NCBI GenBank assembly: GCA_964386325.1
Contig: CAYLQY010000005.1
Location: forward strand, 62,001 to 126,000
DNA: 64,000 nt
Direction of reading: 5' to 3'
Source of the DNA: Anaerorhabdus sp964386325
Lineage (GTDB): Bacteria; Bacillota_I; Bacilli_A; Erysipelotrichales; Erysipelotrichaceae
In this document: positions 33,019-42,239 of the stretch, piece by piece
Numbering within the stretch: the stretch's first letter is position 1
How the letters are laid out: every line of letters starts with the position of its first letter
Position numbers and translations under genes: made by a program
Notes under the pieces: generated by a model
What the model saw: the letters and a program-made list of their open reading frames with translations, nothing else
Told to the model about the DNA's origin: nothing
Database searches by the model: none

Positions 33019-33234
33019 ATGATTTATGTTAATTGCGCAGCACAACAAGATGATATAATAAATATGCTTGAAAACTATGAGGGAGATATTAAGTTTAAAT
33101 TTGCAGGAAAAAAAGGCATTAAAATTGCATTTGAAGTAACTACAGATGACTTAGATCTTGCCATCAATCAAGCGAAGGCAATTATAAAAGAAAGCAAAAT
33201 TGGTAAAGCATTGTACTTTCAAGTAGTAAAGTGA
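33019..33234 (+). CDS. Small protein of unknown function in the PTS operon
   Basis: 71 aa, soluble, with a ferredoxin-like beta-alpha-beta rhythm (MIYVNCAAQ, IKFKFAGKKGIKIAFEV, AINQAKAIIKESK, ALYFQVVK). Eight bases after EIIA and nine before the next small gene, so it is firmly in the operon. No family recognised; perhaps a regulator or partner of the PTS. Confidence 0.7.
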   Translation: MIYVNCAAQQDDIINMLENYEGDIKFKFAGKKGIKIAFEVTTDDLDLAINQAKAIIKESKIGKALYFQVVK

Positions 33235-33243
33235 GGAAAAAAT

Positions 33244-33417
33244 ATGGAAAAATGGGGTTTGACGATTTGTGGATTGGGCTTATTTCTAATTATGATTTCA
33301 TCAGCATCTACACCAACTAATTTAATAATAGTTGGTAGTGGAATTTTCTATGTAATTCTAGGAGCTTTCTTAATTGTCTATAAGAAAAAGAAAGTGAATA
33401 GAGGTACTGCGAAATGA
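33244..33417 (+). CDS. Small membrane protein
   Basis: 57 aa with two hydrophobic segments (~5-22 and 26-46) and a basic tail KKKKVNRG. GAGGAA precedes the ATG, and its stop overlaps the next start (ATGA). Position between two tightly packed genes supports reality. Function unknown. Confidence 0.7.
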   Translation: MEKWGLTICGLGLFLIMISSASTPTNLIIVGSGIFYVILGAFLIVYKKKKVNRGTAK

Positions 33418-33854
33418 AAGTAAGTGAAGAGTTGAATATTTCGGCAAATCAGTTTTTTGACCATATTTTATCTACAATTCAATATGAATTAAAAGAGTAT
33501 GAAAAGAAGAGTGTAGACAAAGATCACATTGTTCAAGGGATTACTTATAAAAAAGATATCAAAACTAAAATGAAGCAAGTTGATCATGTAACGGTAGAAA
33601 TTACTAAATTAGTTGTACCAACAGAATATGAAGCAACATTTGATTCATCACAAGGAAAAACAGTCATGAATTATAGTATAGAAATAGTTGATGACACCCA
33701 CTGTATTGTGGATTATGAAGAATCGTTTATAGGAAAAGATACAGCAAATAAACTAAATCATAAATTGATGAGTGTTTTTTATGGTGGAAAGAGTAAGAAA
33801 AGAATTCATTATCTATTGAAAGCAATAGAGGAGCATATCTTGAAAGGAGAATAA
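33414..33854 (+). CDS. DUF3284 protein
   Basis: 146 aa with the start and body of DUF3284 proteins (MKVSEELNISANQFFDHIL, then VEITKLVVPTEYEATF, HCIVDYEE), an SRPBCC-like fold regularly found in cellobiose-type PTS operons of Firmicutes. Its biochemical role is not known. It overlaps the small membrane protein gene by 4 bases and precedes MupG by 2. Confidence 0.8.
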   Translation: MKVSEELNISANQFFDHILSTIQYELKEYEKKSVDKDHIVQGITYKKDIKTKMKQVDHVTVEITKLVVPTEYEATFDSSQGKTVMNYSIEIVDDTHCIVDYEESFIGKDTANKLNHKLMSVFYGGKSKKRIHYLLKAIEEHILKGE

Positions 33855-33856
33855 CC

Positions 33857-34939
33857 ATGCCTCGATTAGGAATATCACTTTATCCAGATGTATCAAAAGA
33901 CATAAAGAGGGATAAAGAGTATATCGATTTAGCAGCAAAATATGGTTATACACGTTTATTTACAAATTTATTAAGTGTTTCAAAAGAAGACTTAGAAGTA
34001 TTTAGAGAATTAAATAAATATGCACATGATAAGGGCTTTGAGGTCATTTTAGATGTCGCTCCAAGTGTCTTTGAAGAAAATAATTGTTCATTCAATGACT
34101 TAAGTTTTTTCAAAGAATTATATGCGGATGGAATAAGATTAGATGAAGGATTTAATGGTCAAAAAGAAGCACTTATGACAATGAATCCAGAACGTTTAAA
34201 GATAGAAGTAAATGCATCACAAGATACAGGGTATATCGACAATATATTAAGCTATAAACCTTATAAGGATAATTTGATTACTTGTCATAATTTTTATCCG
34301 CAAAGATATACCGCACTAAGCTATGATTTATTTATGAAAACATCAAAACAAATCAAAAATAATAATCTTAAAGTAGCGGCATTTGTAACAAGTCAAACAA
34401 AAGGTGCTTTTGGACCTTGGCCAGTAAATGATGGATTATGTACATTGGAAATGCATAGAGATTTACCTATTGATTTACAAGTTAGACATTTATATGCGAC
34501 CGAAGTGGTTGATGATATCCTTGTCGCAAACTGTTATGCTAGTGAAGAAGAGCTGGCACTAATGGCACAAATTCATCCAGGTAAATTAACAATAAAAATT
34601 GAACTTCTCGATGAAGTTAGTGAAGTAGAGAAAGAAATTATTTTCAATTATCCACATTTTGTACGTGGGGATATGAGTGAATTTATGGCACGTAGTACAA
34701 TGTGTCGAATCGATTACAAAGATGCAAGCATAACTCCAAAGACAACACCAGCCGTATTACACCGCGGGGATGTATGTATCCTAAACGAAAAATATGGACG
34801 ATACAAAGGTGAACTCCATATAATTCTAAAAGATATGCCTAATGAAGGTAACATCAATTTAGTTGGGAAAGTTTTAGAAAAAGAAATGATAATGTTAGAA
34901 TTCATACAACCATGGAAGCCATTTGCTTTAATCAAGTAG
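33857..34939 (+). CDS. mupG: MupG-family 6-phospho-glycosidase (DUF871)
   Basis: 360 aa. The opening RLGISLYPD, then DLAAKYGYTRLFTNLLS, LDEGF, HNFYPQRYTALS and the C-terminal cyclophilin-like domain (LHRGDVCILNEKYGRYKGELHI) are those of the MupG/DUF871 family. In Staphylococcus aureus MupG cleaves MurNAc-6P-GlcNAc taken up by a PTS during cell-wall recycling. Here it closes a lactose/cellobiose-type PTS operon, so an analogous 6-phospho-disaccharide is expected, though the exact sugar may differ. Confidence 0.82.
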   Translation: MPRLGISLYPDVSKDIKRDKEYIDLAAKYGYTRLFTNLLSVSKEDLEVFRELNKYAHDKGFEVILDVAPSVFEENNCSFNDLSFFKELYADGIRLDEGFNGQKEALMTMNPERLKIEVNASQDTGYIDNILSYKPYKDNLITCHNFYPQRYTALSYDLFMKTSKQIKNNNLKVAAFVTSQTKGAFGPWPVNDGLCTLEMHRDLPIDLQVRHLYATEVVDDILVANCYASEEELALMAQIHPGKLTIKIELLDEVSEVEKEIIFNYPHFVRGDMSEFMARSTMCRIDYKDASITPKTTPAVLHRGDVCILNEKYGRYKGELHIILKDMPNEGNINLVGKVLEKEMIMLEFIQPWKPFALIK

Positions 34940-34960
34940 CAAATAGGCTTTTTGCTATTT
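34937..34960 (+). terminator. Weak terminator after mupG
   Basis: TAGCAAA (overlapping the stop) pairs with TTTGCTA, followed by only TTT; partial read-through into the regulator gene is possible. Confidence 0.5.
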
Positions 34961-35009
34961 AAAATTGATTTAAAATAAGATATTATTATCGATATAGAAA
35001 GGGGTAACT

Positions 35010-35681
35010 ATGGGAATTCCAATATATCAACAAATCATGGACACAATCCGTGATGAAATAAAAGATCAAGAACCCAACACGCCTATTCTATCTGAAAGAG
35101 AGTTGGAAAAGAAATACAACGCAAGCCGTATGACGGTTAGAAAAGCAATCGACTTGCTGGTGGAAGAGGGATACTTATATCGCGAACAAAATATTGGTAC
35201 ATTTGTTGCGGATAGTAAACTACATAAAAAAAGTACACAAAAGAAAGTATTAGATTCTTTTAATACAAATTTGGATTACAAAATTATTTATTTCGATGTC
35301 AAAGATGAAAACAGAGAAGTGGCACAAAAACTTGAGATTAGTACTCATGACCAATATGTGCGTATCGTGCGATTGAACTTAAAAGAAGGGCATCCACAAA
35401 GTTTAGATCAAATTTATATTGTTCGTATCATGATTGATGATTCAGTCATGCATAATATTTTGAATATCTTAGAGTTTAGTGCTAAGGTCGAAACGGGTTC
35501 AGTAAATCAAGTATTCAAACCAATGATAGTACCTGTTAAGTTTGCAAATCTAATGAATGTTAAAATTAATACTCCAATTATTTGTGTTGAAAGTAAAGTA
35601 AATACAAAAAATGGGCGTGTTTATGCTTACATTGAATCTTATTTAAACCCGAATGAAAAAAGTATAGAATTAACCTTATAA
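35010..35681 (+). CDS. GntR-family regulator, HutC (UTRA) type
   Basis: 223 aa: winged HTH (IPIYQQIMDTIRDEI, ILSERELEKKYNASRMTVRKAID, YREQNIGTFV; ~3-70) and a UTRA effector domain. AAAGGGG upstream. Placed just after the PTS-MupG operon; the 14-bp palindrome at 30982 is its likely site and a phosphorylated sugar its likely inducer (inference). Confidence 0.9.
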   Translation: MGIPIYQQIMDTIRDEIKDQEPNTPILSERELEKKYNASRMTVRKAIDLLVEEGYLYREQNIGTFVADSKLHKKSTQKKVLDSFNTNLDYKIIYFDVKDENREVAQKLEISTHDQYVRIVRLNLKEGHPQSLDQIYIVRIMIDDSVMHNILNILEFSAKVETGSVNQVFKPMIVPVKFANLMNVKINTPIICVESKVNTKNGRVYAYIESYLNPNEKSIELTL

Positions 35682-35705
35682 GAAGATGATTATCTTCTTT
35701 TTTTT
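35681..35705 (+). terminator. Terminator after gntR
   Basis: AGAAGAT-GATT-ATCTTCT hairpin followed by a long T run. Confidence 0.88.
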
Positions 35706-35752
35706 CTGCTTCTTTTAGTTTATAATGTCATGAATGACTATGGGGGTAGGAT

Positions 35753-37078
35753 ATGTTTAGCAAGAAGGATTTACAAAGATTAATTATTCCATTAATCTTT
35801 GAACAAATATTAGCAGTATTCATGGGGATGGCAGATACCGTCATGGTAGCTTCATGTTCAGAAGCAGCTGTATCAGGGGTTTCATTAATTGATGGAGTAA
35901 ACTTATTGTTACTACAAGTCTTTGCAGCATTAGCAACAGGTGGATCTATTGTAGTTAGTCAATATCTTGGGAAAAGAGATATTCAAAATGCTAAAAATAG
36001 TTCTAAGCAGTTAGTTTTCGCAACAGTAATTATAGCGATTATTATTTCGTTAGTTTGTATTGTCTTTAGAATACAAATCATATCAACAATTTTTGGAAAT
36101 CTCGATCCAGAAGTTTTTGCGAGTGCTAAAACATATTTCTTGATTACTGCTATGGGATATCCGTTCATATCGTTATTTAATGCGGGAGCAGCTTTGTTTA
36201 GGGCGATAGGGAACGCGAAGTTATCACTTAAATGTTCACTTATGATGAACGGGCTAAATGTAATTGGTAATGCGATTTTAATTTATGGATTCAATATGGG
36301 TGTTGCAGGAGCTGCTATTGCGACGACTACTTCTAATGTCTTGGGAGCATTTTTTATGATGTATATGATTACTCATCAAGATACCGAGGTTCGCATTGAT
36401 TCCTTCCGTCACTATCGATTTGATTTTAAAACAACAGAAAAAATATTTGTTGTAGGAATACCTTCGGGTCTAGAGAATGGTATCTTCCAAATAGGCAAAT
36501 TACTTACAGCTAGTCTCATAGCTTCTTTTGGAACAGTTTCAATAACAGCAAATGCAATTGGAAATAATATTTCTAACTTAGCTTGTATACCAGAAATGGC
36601 AATTGGCTTGGCAATGATTACAGTAGTTGGTCGTTGTGTTGGTGCCAAAGAATATGAACAAGCACGATATTATACAAAATATCTTATGAAAATAGCATTT
36701 ATTGGCATGTTGATTGTCAATGTGGGAATACTTTGTCTCTCTAGCAACATATTGTCAATTTATAATTTATCGCCTGAGACATTTCAACTAGCTATGAAAA
36801 TTGTTATTATATATTGTGTTAGTGCAATTTTCCTCATTGTTCCAGCATTTGGATTACCCAATGCTTTAAGAGCAGCAGGAGATGTGAAATATACCATGAT
36901 TACTTCAGTGATTGTTATGTGGTCTTGCCGTATTGGTTTAAGCTATTTATTTAGTTTAACTTTTGGTTTAGGGCTTGTTGGAGTATGGTTGGCAATGATT
37001 TGTGACTGGGTTGTAAGATCTATTTTCTTCGTCACTAGATTTAAAGGAAAACGCTGGTTAACCAAAGCAGTTATATAA
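35753..37078 (+). CDS. MATE-family efflux transporter
   Basis: 441 aa with twelve predicted spans in two similar halves. MADTVMVA near residue 23 and the second-half IPSGLENGIFQIGKL block are MATE/NorM-like marks. Such proteins export cationic drugs or metabolites using a Na+ or H+ gradient. Single-gene unit with GGGGTAGG as ribosome site. Substrate unknown. Confidence 0.88.
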   Translation: MFSKKDLQRLIIPLIFEQILAVFMGMADTVMVASCSEAAVSGVSLIDGVNLLLLQVFAALATGGSIVVSQYLGKRDIQNAKNSSKQLVFATVIIAIIISLVCIVFRIQIISTIFGNLDPEVFASAKTYFLITAMGYPFISLFNAGAALFRAIGNAKLSLKCSLMMNGLNVIGNAILIYGFNMGVAGAAIATTTSNVLGAFFMMYMITHQDTEVRIDSFRHYRFDFKTTEKIFVVGIPSGLENGIFQIGKLLTASLIASFGTVSITANAIGNNISNLACIPEMAIGLAMITVVGRCVGAKEYEQARYYTKYLMKIAFIGMLIVNVGILCLSSNILSIYNLSPETFQLAMKIVIIYCVSAIFLIVPAFGLPNALRAAGDVKYTMITSVIVMWSCRIGLSYLFSLTFGLGLVGVWLAMICDWVVRSIFFVTRFKGKRWLTKAVI

Positions 37079-37090
37079 AAAATGTAAAAA

Positions 37091-37119
37091 TATACCTAGA
37101 AAACCGCCATCTATACCTA
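37091..37119 (+). promoter_or_regulatory. Candidate LytTR/AgrA-type binding site
   Basis: Direct repeats TATACCTA at 37091-37098 and 37112-37119, spaced 21 bp start to start, i.e. two helical turns as in AgrA-type sites. A -10-like TAATAT/TATGGT follows about 20-30 bp downstream without a good -35, as expected of an activated promoter. Confidence 0.6.
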
Positions 37120-37181
37120 ACCTCGCTTAAACTTTAATACATTATGGTAATATGTTCATGCATGTAGTAAAGGATGATAGT

Positions 37182-37865
37182 ATGAGAAGATTTTTATTAT
37201 GCGATGATAGTGCGGAGTTCAATGCTTTGTTTGTTGAAAGAATAACTCGACTTTATCCTGGTGAGGTAAATATTGAGATAGTATTAAAACCACAAGAGTA
37301 TATTGGGGAATATGATTTTGATGCTTATTTTTTGGATATAGAGATGCCTAAAATGAATGGATTTACTTTTGCAGAAAATATTATTAAAAAACATAAATAT
37401 GCTCTAATTATTTTTGTTACAGGACAAAGTCATTTAGTGTATGAAGCATTTGATGTGCACCCTTATGATTTTATTGTGAAAGATACTTCAGATGAGAGGT
37501 TACAAAAAAAGCTAGAGCATCTAGAAGCTACTCTAGTTGAAAGAAATACAGCGATAACAGTCAAAAAAGCGGGTGTGTTAATTCGTGTATTGTTGGATGA
37601 GATTATTTATATGCAGAAAATTCATAATGATCTTTATATAAAAACAAGAAGTCAAGAATACAATGTACGCACATCAATAAAAGAAATAAGTAAAATTCTG
37701 CCCAAAAGTTTCTTTAAAGTAGATTCAGCAACAATTGTTAATTTGAAATATGTTAAGCAATATGAAAAAGGATATGTCGTTTTAGAAACAGATGAAAAAT
37801 TAACACTGAATGTACGAGGAAGAAAAGGTTTCAGAGATGCTTTTTTACAATATCGTGATTTCTAG
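37182..37865 (+). CDS. LytTR response regulator (AgrA-like)
   Basis: 227 aa. Start ATG 37182 chosen by AAGGA 7 bases upstream. Receiver domain (~1-115): LLCDDS acidic pair, phospho-Asp in YFLDIEMPKMNG, Thr in FVTGQ, Lys in IVKD. LytTR DNA-binding domain (~130-227): VLLDEIIYMQK..., NVRTSIKEISKILPK.FFKVDSATIVNL. Genes of this class respond to secreted peptides with a partner GHKL kinase, encoded next. Confidence 0.92.
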   Translation: MRRFLLCDDSAEFNALFVERITRLYPGEVNIEIVLKPQEYIGEYDFDAYFLDIEMPKMNGFTFAENIIKKHKYALIIFVTGQSHLVYEAFDVHPYDFIVKDTSDERLQKKLEHLEATLVERNTAITVKKAGVLIRVLLDEIIYMQKIHNDLYIKTRSQEYNVRTSIKEISKILPKSFFKVDSATIVNLKYVKQYEKGYVVLETDEKLTLNVRGRKGFRDAFLQYRDF

Positions 37866-37882
37866 AAAAGACGGAATATGCA

Positions 37883-39178
37883 ATGCACAGAATAGTTTAT
37901 ATTATTCTTAGTCTAATAGAGACTTTTACTATTTCGATAATGTGTATATGCAGTCTAAATTTAAAGAAAGAAATAAGTAAAATATTATTAATTTTTTGCT
38001 TAGGTATATTACTTTTTACGGAAGTCAATTTATTGAAAATTGTTTTTCTTAATCATGGCCACACTTTTTATTTTCTGATGGGTACAATGATTGCTTTCTT
38101 TAAAATTTTTTCTAAAAACACAAACGCTGAGATATTTCTATTTTCTGTATTGCCTTTTACAATAGCTAGTTTTGTAAACTATATGTCAATTTTTTTAGTT
38201 TCTCTATCGATAAATAAAGAAACTTATGAAGTTTTTTTCAGTCATAATTATTTGGATGCTGTTTTATTTTTAAGTAAGTTACTTTTTGTTTTAGTAGCAT
38301 TTTTTATTATTCATGAAAAAAGGAAAGTAAGTGTTTTTGATCAAACACAGATAATATTTTTAACAATATTAATGATTTTGTCTAACGAAGTATTTATCTA
38401 TCTTGAACCTGCTATTTATTTTGGGACATTTAATACAAGGGCAATGTTTATGGTGATGATTTTAGTAGTTGCCATGTGTATTGTTATTTTAATTATGGCT
38501 TACAAAGGGCAATTAGAATATCAAGAGAAAATTCAAAAATCATCTATCTACGAACAAATGGATCAATTAGACTATAAATACCAAGAGATAAAGGAAAAAG
38601 AAGAAATACTTGCTGAAATTAGACATGATATAAAGAATAAAAATGCGATATTACGTGAGTACATTATCCAAGATAATTTAGATTTAGCATTAAAGTTTTT
38701 GGATAATGAACAAGAACTTACTAAGAAATCAATAACTGTTATACAAACAGGTAATCGAATAATAGACAGTGTTATTAATAGTAAAATGGCAAGAGCACAT
38801 AGTGTAGCTATTCAAATAGAATTGGCAATAAAGCGTATAGATATCTTGGATGAAATGGCTTTTGATATTGCAATTATCTTATCTAATATTTTAGATAATG
38901 CTATTGAAAATATTTATCAAAATGATCGGCGGATTTCTATTAAAATAAGACAAACGAAATATTTCTTGGATGTTATTGTAGTTAATACAACGGGCATCAA
39001 TGTTTTGAAGAAGAATCCAATGTTATTTACTACGAAAATGGATAAGAATGATCACGGTATTGGAATTAGAAGTGTAAGAAGATATGTTTCTAAATTGAAT
39101 GGAACAATTCACTTCTCACAAGAAGGGCATGAATTTAAAAGTTGGGTGAGTGTTCCATGTGAGAACATACTTGATTGA
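37883..39178 (+). CDS. AgrC-like sensor histidine kinase
   Basis: 431 aa. N-terminal ~205 residues hold six or seven membrane spans; then a coiled coil, the phospho-His region EIRHDIKNKNAIL (~250), and a GHKL ATPase with ILSNILDNAIEN (N-box) and DHGIGIRSV (G-box). Starts 17 bases after the regulator gene. No AgrD-like peptide or AgrB gene was seen, so the signal is unknown. Confidence 0.9.
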   Translation: MHRIVYIILSLIETFTISIMCICSLNLKKEISKILLIFCLGILLFTEVNLLKIVFLNHGHTFYFLMGTMIAFFKIFSKNTNAEIFLFSVLPFTIASFVNYMSIFLVSLSINKETYEVFFSHNYLDAVLFLSKLLFVLVAFFIIHEKRKVSVFDQTQIIFLTILMILSNEVFIYLEPAIYFGTFNTRAMFMVMILVVAMCIVILIMAYKGQLEYQEKIQKSSIYEQMDQLDYKYQEIKEKEEILAEIRHDIKNKNAILREYIIQDNLDLALKFLDNEQELTKKSITVIQTGNRIIDSVINSKMARAHSVAIQIELAIKRIDILDEMAFDIAIILSNILDNAIENIYQNDRRISIKIRQTKYFLDVIVVNTTGINVLKKNPMLFTTKMDKNDHGIGIRSVRRYVSKLNGTIHFSQEGHEFKSWVSVPCENILD

Positions 39179-39246
39179 TGAGACTTGTAATATATATCAA
39201 ACAACAGTAGAATGACTTTATAGAAAATGAGTCTACTGGGAGAATT

Positions 39247-40695
39247 ATGGACAGAAAACTAGTTAAGAATTACATATTTAGTGTCCTTTATCAATTGCTA
39301 AGTATAGTAATGCCAATCATCACAATTCCATATACTACTCGAGTATTAGGATTGAAGTTATTATCAATAAATGCAGCTACATCTGCAATTATTCAAATAT
39401 TTGTTTCATTTGGTTTATTGGGTGTTGCGATTTATGGTAATCGCGAGATTGCAAAAGTAAGAGATAATAAAAAAGAATGTTCGAAGACATTCCTAGAAAT
39501 ATTCACAATGCAATGTTTGAGTATGTTATTGTCGATAATTGCATTCATTATTTATGCGATTGTTGTTGGCGATAAGTATATGAACATTCTTCTAATACAA
39601 TCGATTACTCTACTATCAGTTTCACTTGATATTACTTGGTTCTTCTATGGGGTAGAAGACTTTAAAAAAGTAAGTATTCGTAATATGCTTGTAAAAGTAG
39701 TAGGGGTTATGTTGATCTTTGGATTTGTGAAAGGTCCCAATGATTTACCTCTATTTGTTTTTCTAAATGTGACCGTTGGTATTTGTGGACAATTAGTGAT
39801 GTGGGCACAAATTCATCAATACATTAGTTTTACAAAGTTTACTTTGAAGGATGTTCTTGTTCATGTTAAACCAAATCTTGCGTTATTTGTACCACAAATC
39901 GCCATAACTATTTATTCTGTTTTAGATATCATGATGTTAAGAATTTTGTATTCTGGTGGGATTGATCAAGTAGGGCTGTATGAACAAACGCAGAAATTTA
40001 TTAAAATGTTTTTGTTCTTTATCACATCTATTGGATCAGTTATGCTGCCTAGAGTTACCAACACTTTCCACAAAGGAGATTTAGAAGGCGTTCAAAAATA
40101 TCTTAGTAAAACAATTCATCTTTCCTTATATTTATCATTACCAATGATTTTTGGTATTTGTGGTATGATTCAAAAATTTGTAGAATGGTTTTTTACAAAC
40201 AAAGATTATGCACCAGTAGGACTATTAATTCAATTAATGTCACCAATCATTTTGTTCATAGCACTTAGTAATGTATTTGGTACACAATACTTAGTGCCAA
40301 CAGGTAAAACAAAATTTTACACGATTTCAGTTGTTTCTGGAGCGATAATTAACTTTTGTGTAAATCTAATTGCAATTCCTAGATTAGGTGCCATAGGAGC
40401 TATTATTGGGTCTATTTGTGCAGAATTATCAGTTACAATAATTCAATTCATATATACTAGAAAAGATATTAAAGTTAGACTTAAAATGACAGAAGTCCTA
40501 TCTATTATAGTTGCTTCAAGTATTATGTTTGTTGTAGTTGTTGGTGTAGGAACATTATTAAAATCAAGCTTCTTAACTTCCTTAATACAAATTGGATTGG
40601 GTGGAATAACTTATCTTATCTGCTTACTCGTTATTCGACCACCATTTGTTAGGGAAATGACTAAACAAATTAAAGAAAGAAAATTTTTATCTTAG
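39247..40695 (+). CDS. Wzx-type polysaccharide flippase
   Basis: 482 aa, about twelve to fourteen spans, MVF/Wzx superfamily: NYIFSVLYQLLSIVMPIITIPYTTRVLG start and YGNREIAKVRD loop. It would flip undecaprenyl-linked repeat units across the membrane. No glycosyltransferases surround it, so it is an orphan. GGGAGAA precedes the ATG, and a short hairpin CAGTAGA/TCTACTG (39205-39238) lies in the leader. It overlaps the next, convergent gene by 4 bases. Confidence 0.87.
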   Translation: MDRKLVKNYIFSVLYQLLSIVMPIITIPYTTRVLGLKLLSINAATSAIIQIFVSFGLLGVAIYGNREIAKVRDNKKECSKTFLEIFTMQCLSMLLSIIAFIIYAIVVGDKYMNILLIQSITLLSVSLDITWFFYGVEDFKKVSIRNMLVKVVGVMLIFGFVKGPNDLPLFVFLNVTVGICGQLVMWAQIHQYISFTKFTLKDVLVHVKPNLALFVPQIAITIYSVLDIMMLRILYSGGIDQVGLYEQTQKFIKMFLFFITSIGSVMLPRVTNTFHKGDLEGVQKYLSKTIHLSLYLSLPMIFGICGMIQKFVEWFFTNKDYAPVGLLIQLMSPIILFIALSNVFGTQYLVPTGKTKFYTISVVSGAIINFCVNLIAIPRLGAIGAIIGSICAELSVTIIQFIYTRKDIKVRLKMTEVLSIIVASSIMFVVVVGVGTLLKSSFLTSLIQIGLGGITYLICLLVIRPPFVREMTKQIKERKFLS

Positions 40696-41075
40696 ATTTT
40701 AAAAATCCAATCTTCACTATTAACTACATGACATTCAATTGGCGTGTAGTTATTTATTTTGGAAACAATATGATAACCAAGTAAAGGTTTAAATACAGCA
40801 AAGTCCGTAATCAAATCATGGTGTTTTCTTAATTCTAAGTATTTAGTAAGACTTTCATCATATTTATAGATAACACCAACGATTGTATTTTGAGTAGTAT
40901 CCCAATATAGTTTACAACCATTTTCTAAAATCATTTTTTCTTGAATTTCTTTTAATTCATCATGCTCACTTTGTGGTAGAGGATGAGTTAATGCTACTTC
41001 TTTAGCATCATTTAAAACACATTCTGTAAAAGCGAAAGTCATGCCTAAATAGTAAGAGTGTTGATCGTATTTCAT
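40692..41075 (-). CDS. Conserved protein of unknown function
   Basis: 127 aa beginning MKYDQHSYYLGMTFAFTECVLNDAKEVALTHPL; this opening resembles uncharacterised Clostridia/Erysipelotrichia proteins, as far as I can recall, but no function is assigned. Soluble, mixed alpha/beta. ATG preceded by AAAGGAGA. Its stop overlaps the flippase stop on the other strand. Confidence 0.75.
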   Translation of the reverse strand: MKYDQHSYYLGMTFAFTECVLNDAKEVALTHPLPQSEHDELKEIQEKMILENGCKLYWDTTQNTIVGVIYKYDESLTKYLELRKHHDLITDFAVFKPLLGYHIVSKINNYTPIECHVVNSEDWIFKI

Positions 41076-41177
41076 AGTATCTCCTTTAATGTTTTTTAAT
41101 TTCTATATATATTATATTAATTTGAAGAAGTCTTGCATAGATACAGTAGAATATTATGGGAAAGGATAAGAGAAAAT

Positions 41178-41774
41178 ATGAAAAAGTATGGATATATTCG
41201 TGTAAGTTCTAAAGATCAAAAAGAAGATAGACAACTATTAGCGATGGAAGAATTAAAAATAGTCAAAAAGAATATTTTTATAGATAAACAAACTGGAAAG
41301 AATTTTAATCGTCCTGCATATAAAAAATTGATGCGAACAATTCGTGAAGGTGACATTATTTTTGTGCTAAGTATTGATCGTTTAGGAAGAAACTATGAAG
41401 AAATATTACATCAGTGGAGAATGATTACAAAGGATAAGAAAGTAGATATTGTCGTACTTGATATGCCTCTATTGGATACTCGCGAGCGAGAAAAAGGTTT
41501 AACTGGAATCTTTATATCAGATTTAGTTCTGCAAATACTTTCCTATGTTGCGGAAACCGAGAGAAACAACATTAAAAAAAGACAAGCTGAAGGTATAGCT
41601 GCAGCAAGAATTAAAGGAGTTCACTTAGGGAGACCAAAAAAAGATATAAATCCAGAATTTAAACGTGTTTATGCGTTGTGGAAGAAAAGAATTATTAGTG
41701 GTAGACAAGCCGCAAAAGAATTAAATATTTCACCATCAACTTTTTATAATTGGATTGAAAGAGAAGCTATATGA
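41178..41774 (+). CDS. Small serine recombinase (resolvase/invertase)
   Basis: 198 aa from ATG 41178 (GATAAGAGA upstream). N-terminal catalytic domain: YGYIRVSSKDQKEDRQ with the nucleophilic Ser, then VLSIDRLGRNYEEIL and AETERNNIKKRQAEGIA (residues ~3-135). C-terminal helix-turn-helix ISGRQAAKELNISPSTFYNWI binds the recombination site. This size fits resolvases and invertases rather than large integrases. No inverted or direct crossover site pair was recognised within a few hundred bases. Confidence 0.92.
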   Translation: MKKYGYIRVSSKDQKEDRQLLAMEELKIVKKNIFIDKQTGKNFNRPAYKKLMRTIREGDIIFVLSIDRLGRNYEEILHQWRMITKDKKVDIVVLDMPLLDTREREKGLTGIFISDLVLQILSYVAETERNNIKKRQAEGIAAARIKGVHLGRPKKDINPEFKRVYALWKKRIISGRQAAKELNISPSTFYNWIEREAI

Positions 41775-41970
41775 AAAAAAAGGTAGACCTTTATTCTCGA
41801 CAGTACAATGTCTTATCATCACACGGTTTAGGATAATAATTCATTTAATTTGGGATAATCATACGGGTTTGTCTCTTTACTTTATTCTAATGAATGTGAT
41901 TGCAAAAGTCTACGTTTTCAATCATTTGACAGTTAAGTAGTTGCGTTAAAGAGGGAGATGGATTATAGAG

Positions 41971-42204
41971 ATGACTAATTTACATTTGCTTGATTATCTA
42001 GCAGAAGAGTGTGGTTGTGAGTGTGTATCAGATTTAAAATTTTCATCTAGACTTAAAATTGAGTTAAAAAAATTATTAAAAGATGGAAATAAAGAATTTT
42101 CACTTACAAATTGGAATGATTTGATTAACTACTTAGAGAACACTGAAGAGAAATTTACTTCAATTGAAGAAGCTAAGGAATATGCAAAAAGAAATTTAAT
42201 CTAA
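41971..42204 (+). CDS. Small acidic protein of unknown function
   Basis: 77 aa, helical, with a CGCECVSDL cysteine group near residue 14 and an acidic C-terminal half (ENTEEKFTSIEEAKEYAKR). A GAGGGAG motif lies ~15 bases before the ATG, a little far. It ends at a strong terminator, which supports it being a gene. No family recognised. Confidence 0.6.
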   Translation: MTNLHLLDYLAEECGCECVSDLKFSSRLKIELKKLLKDGNKEFSLTNWNDLINYLENTEEKFTSIEEAKEYAKRNLI

Positions 42205-42206
42205 AA

Positions 42207-42239
42207 AAAATAGAACCTCGTTAATCGAGGTTCTATTTT
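42207..42239. terminator. Bidirectional terminator
   Basis: AAAATAGAACCTCG pairs perfectly with CGAGGTTCTATTTT around TTAAT; serves the small-protein gene and nrdJ. Confidence 0.92.

Noticed and set aside
41755..41940. 61-codon open frame after the recombinase gene
   Set aside because: Starts inside the recombinase end, has no ribosome site and an unlikely composition; AT-rich spacer by chance.
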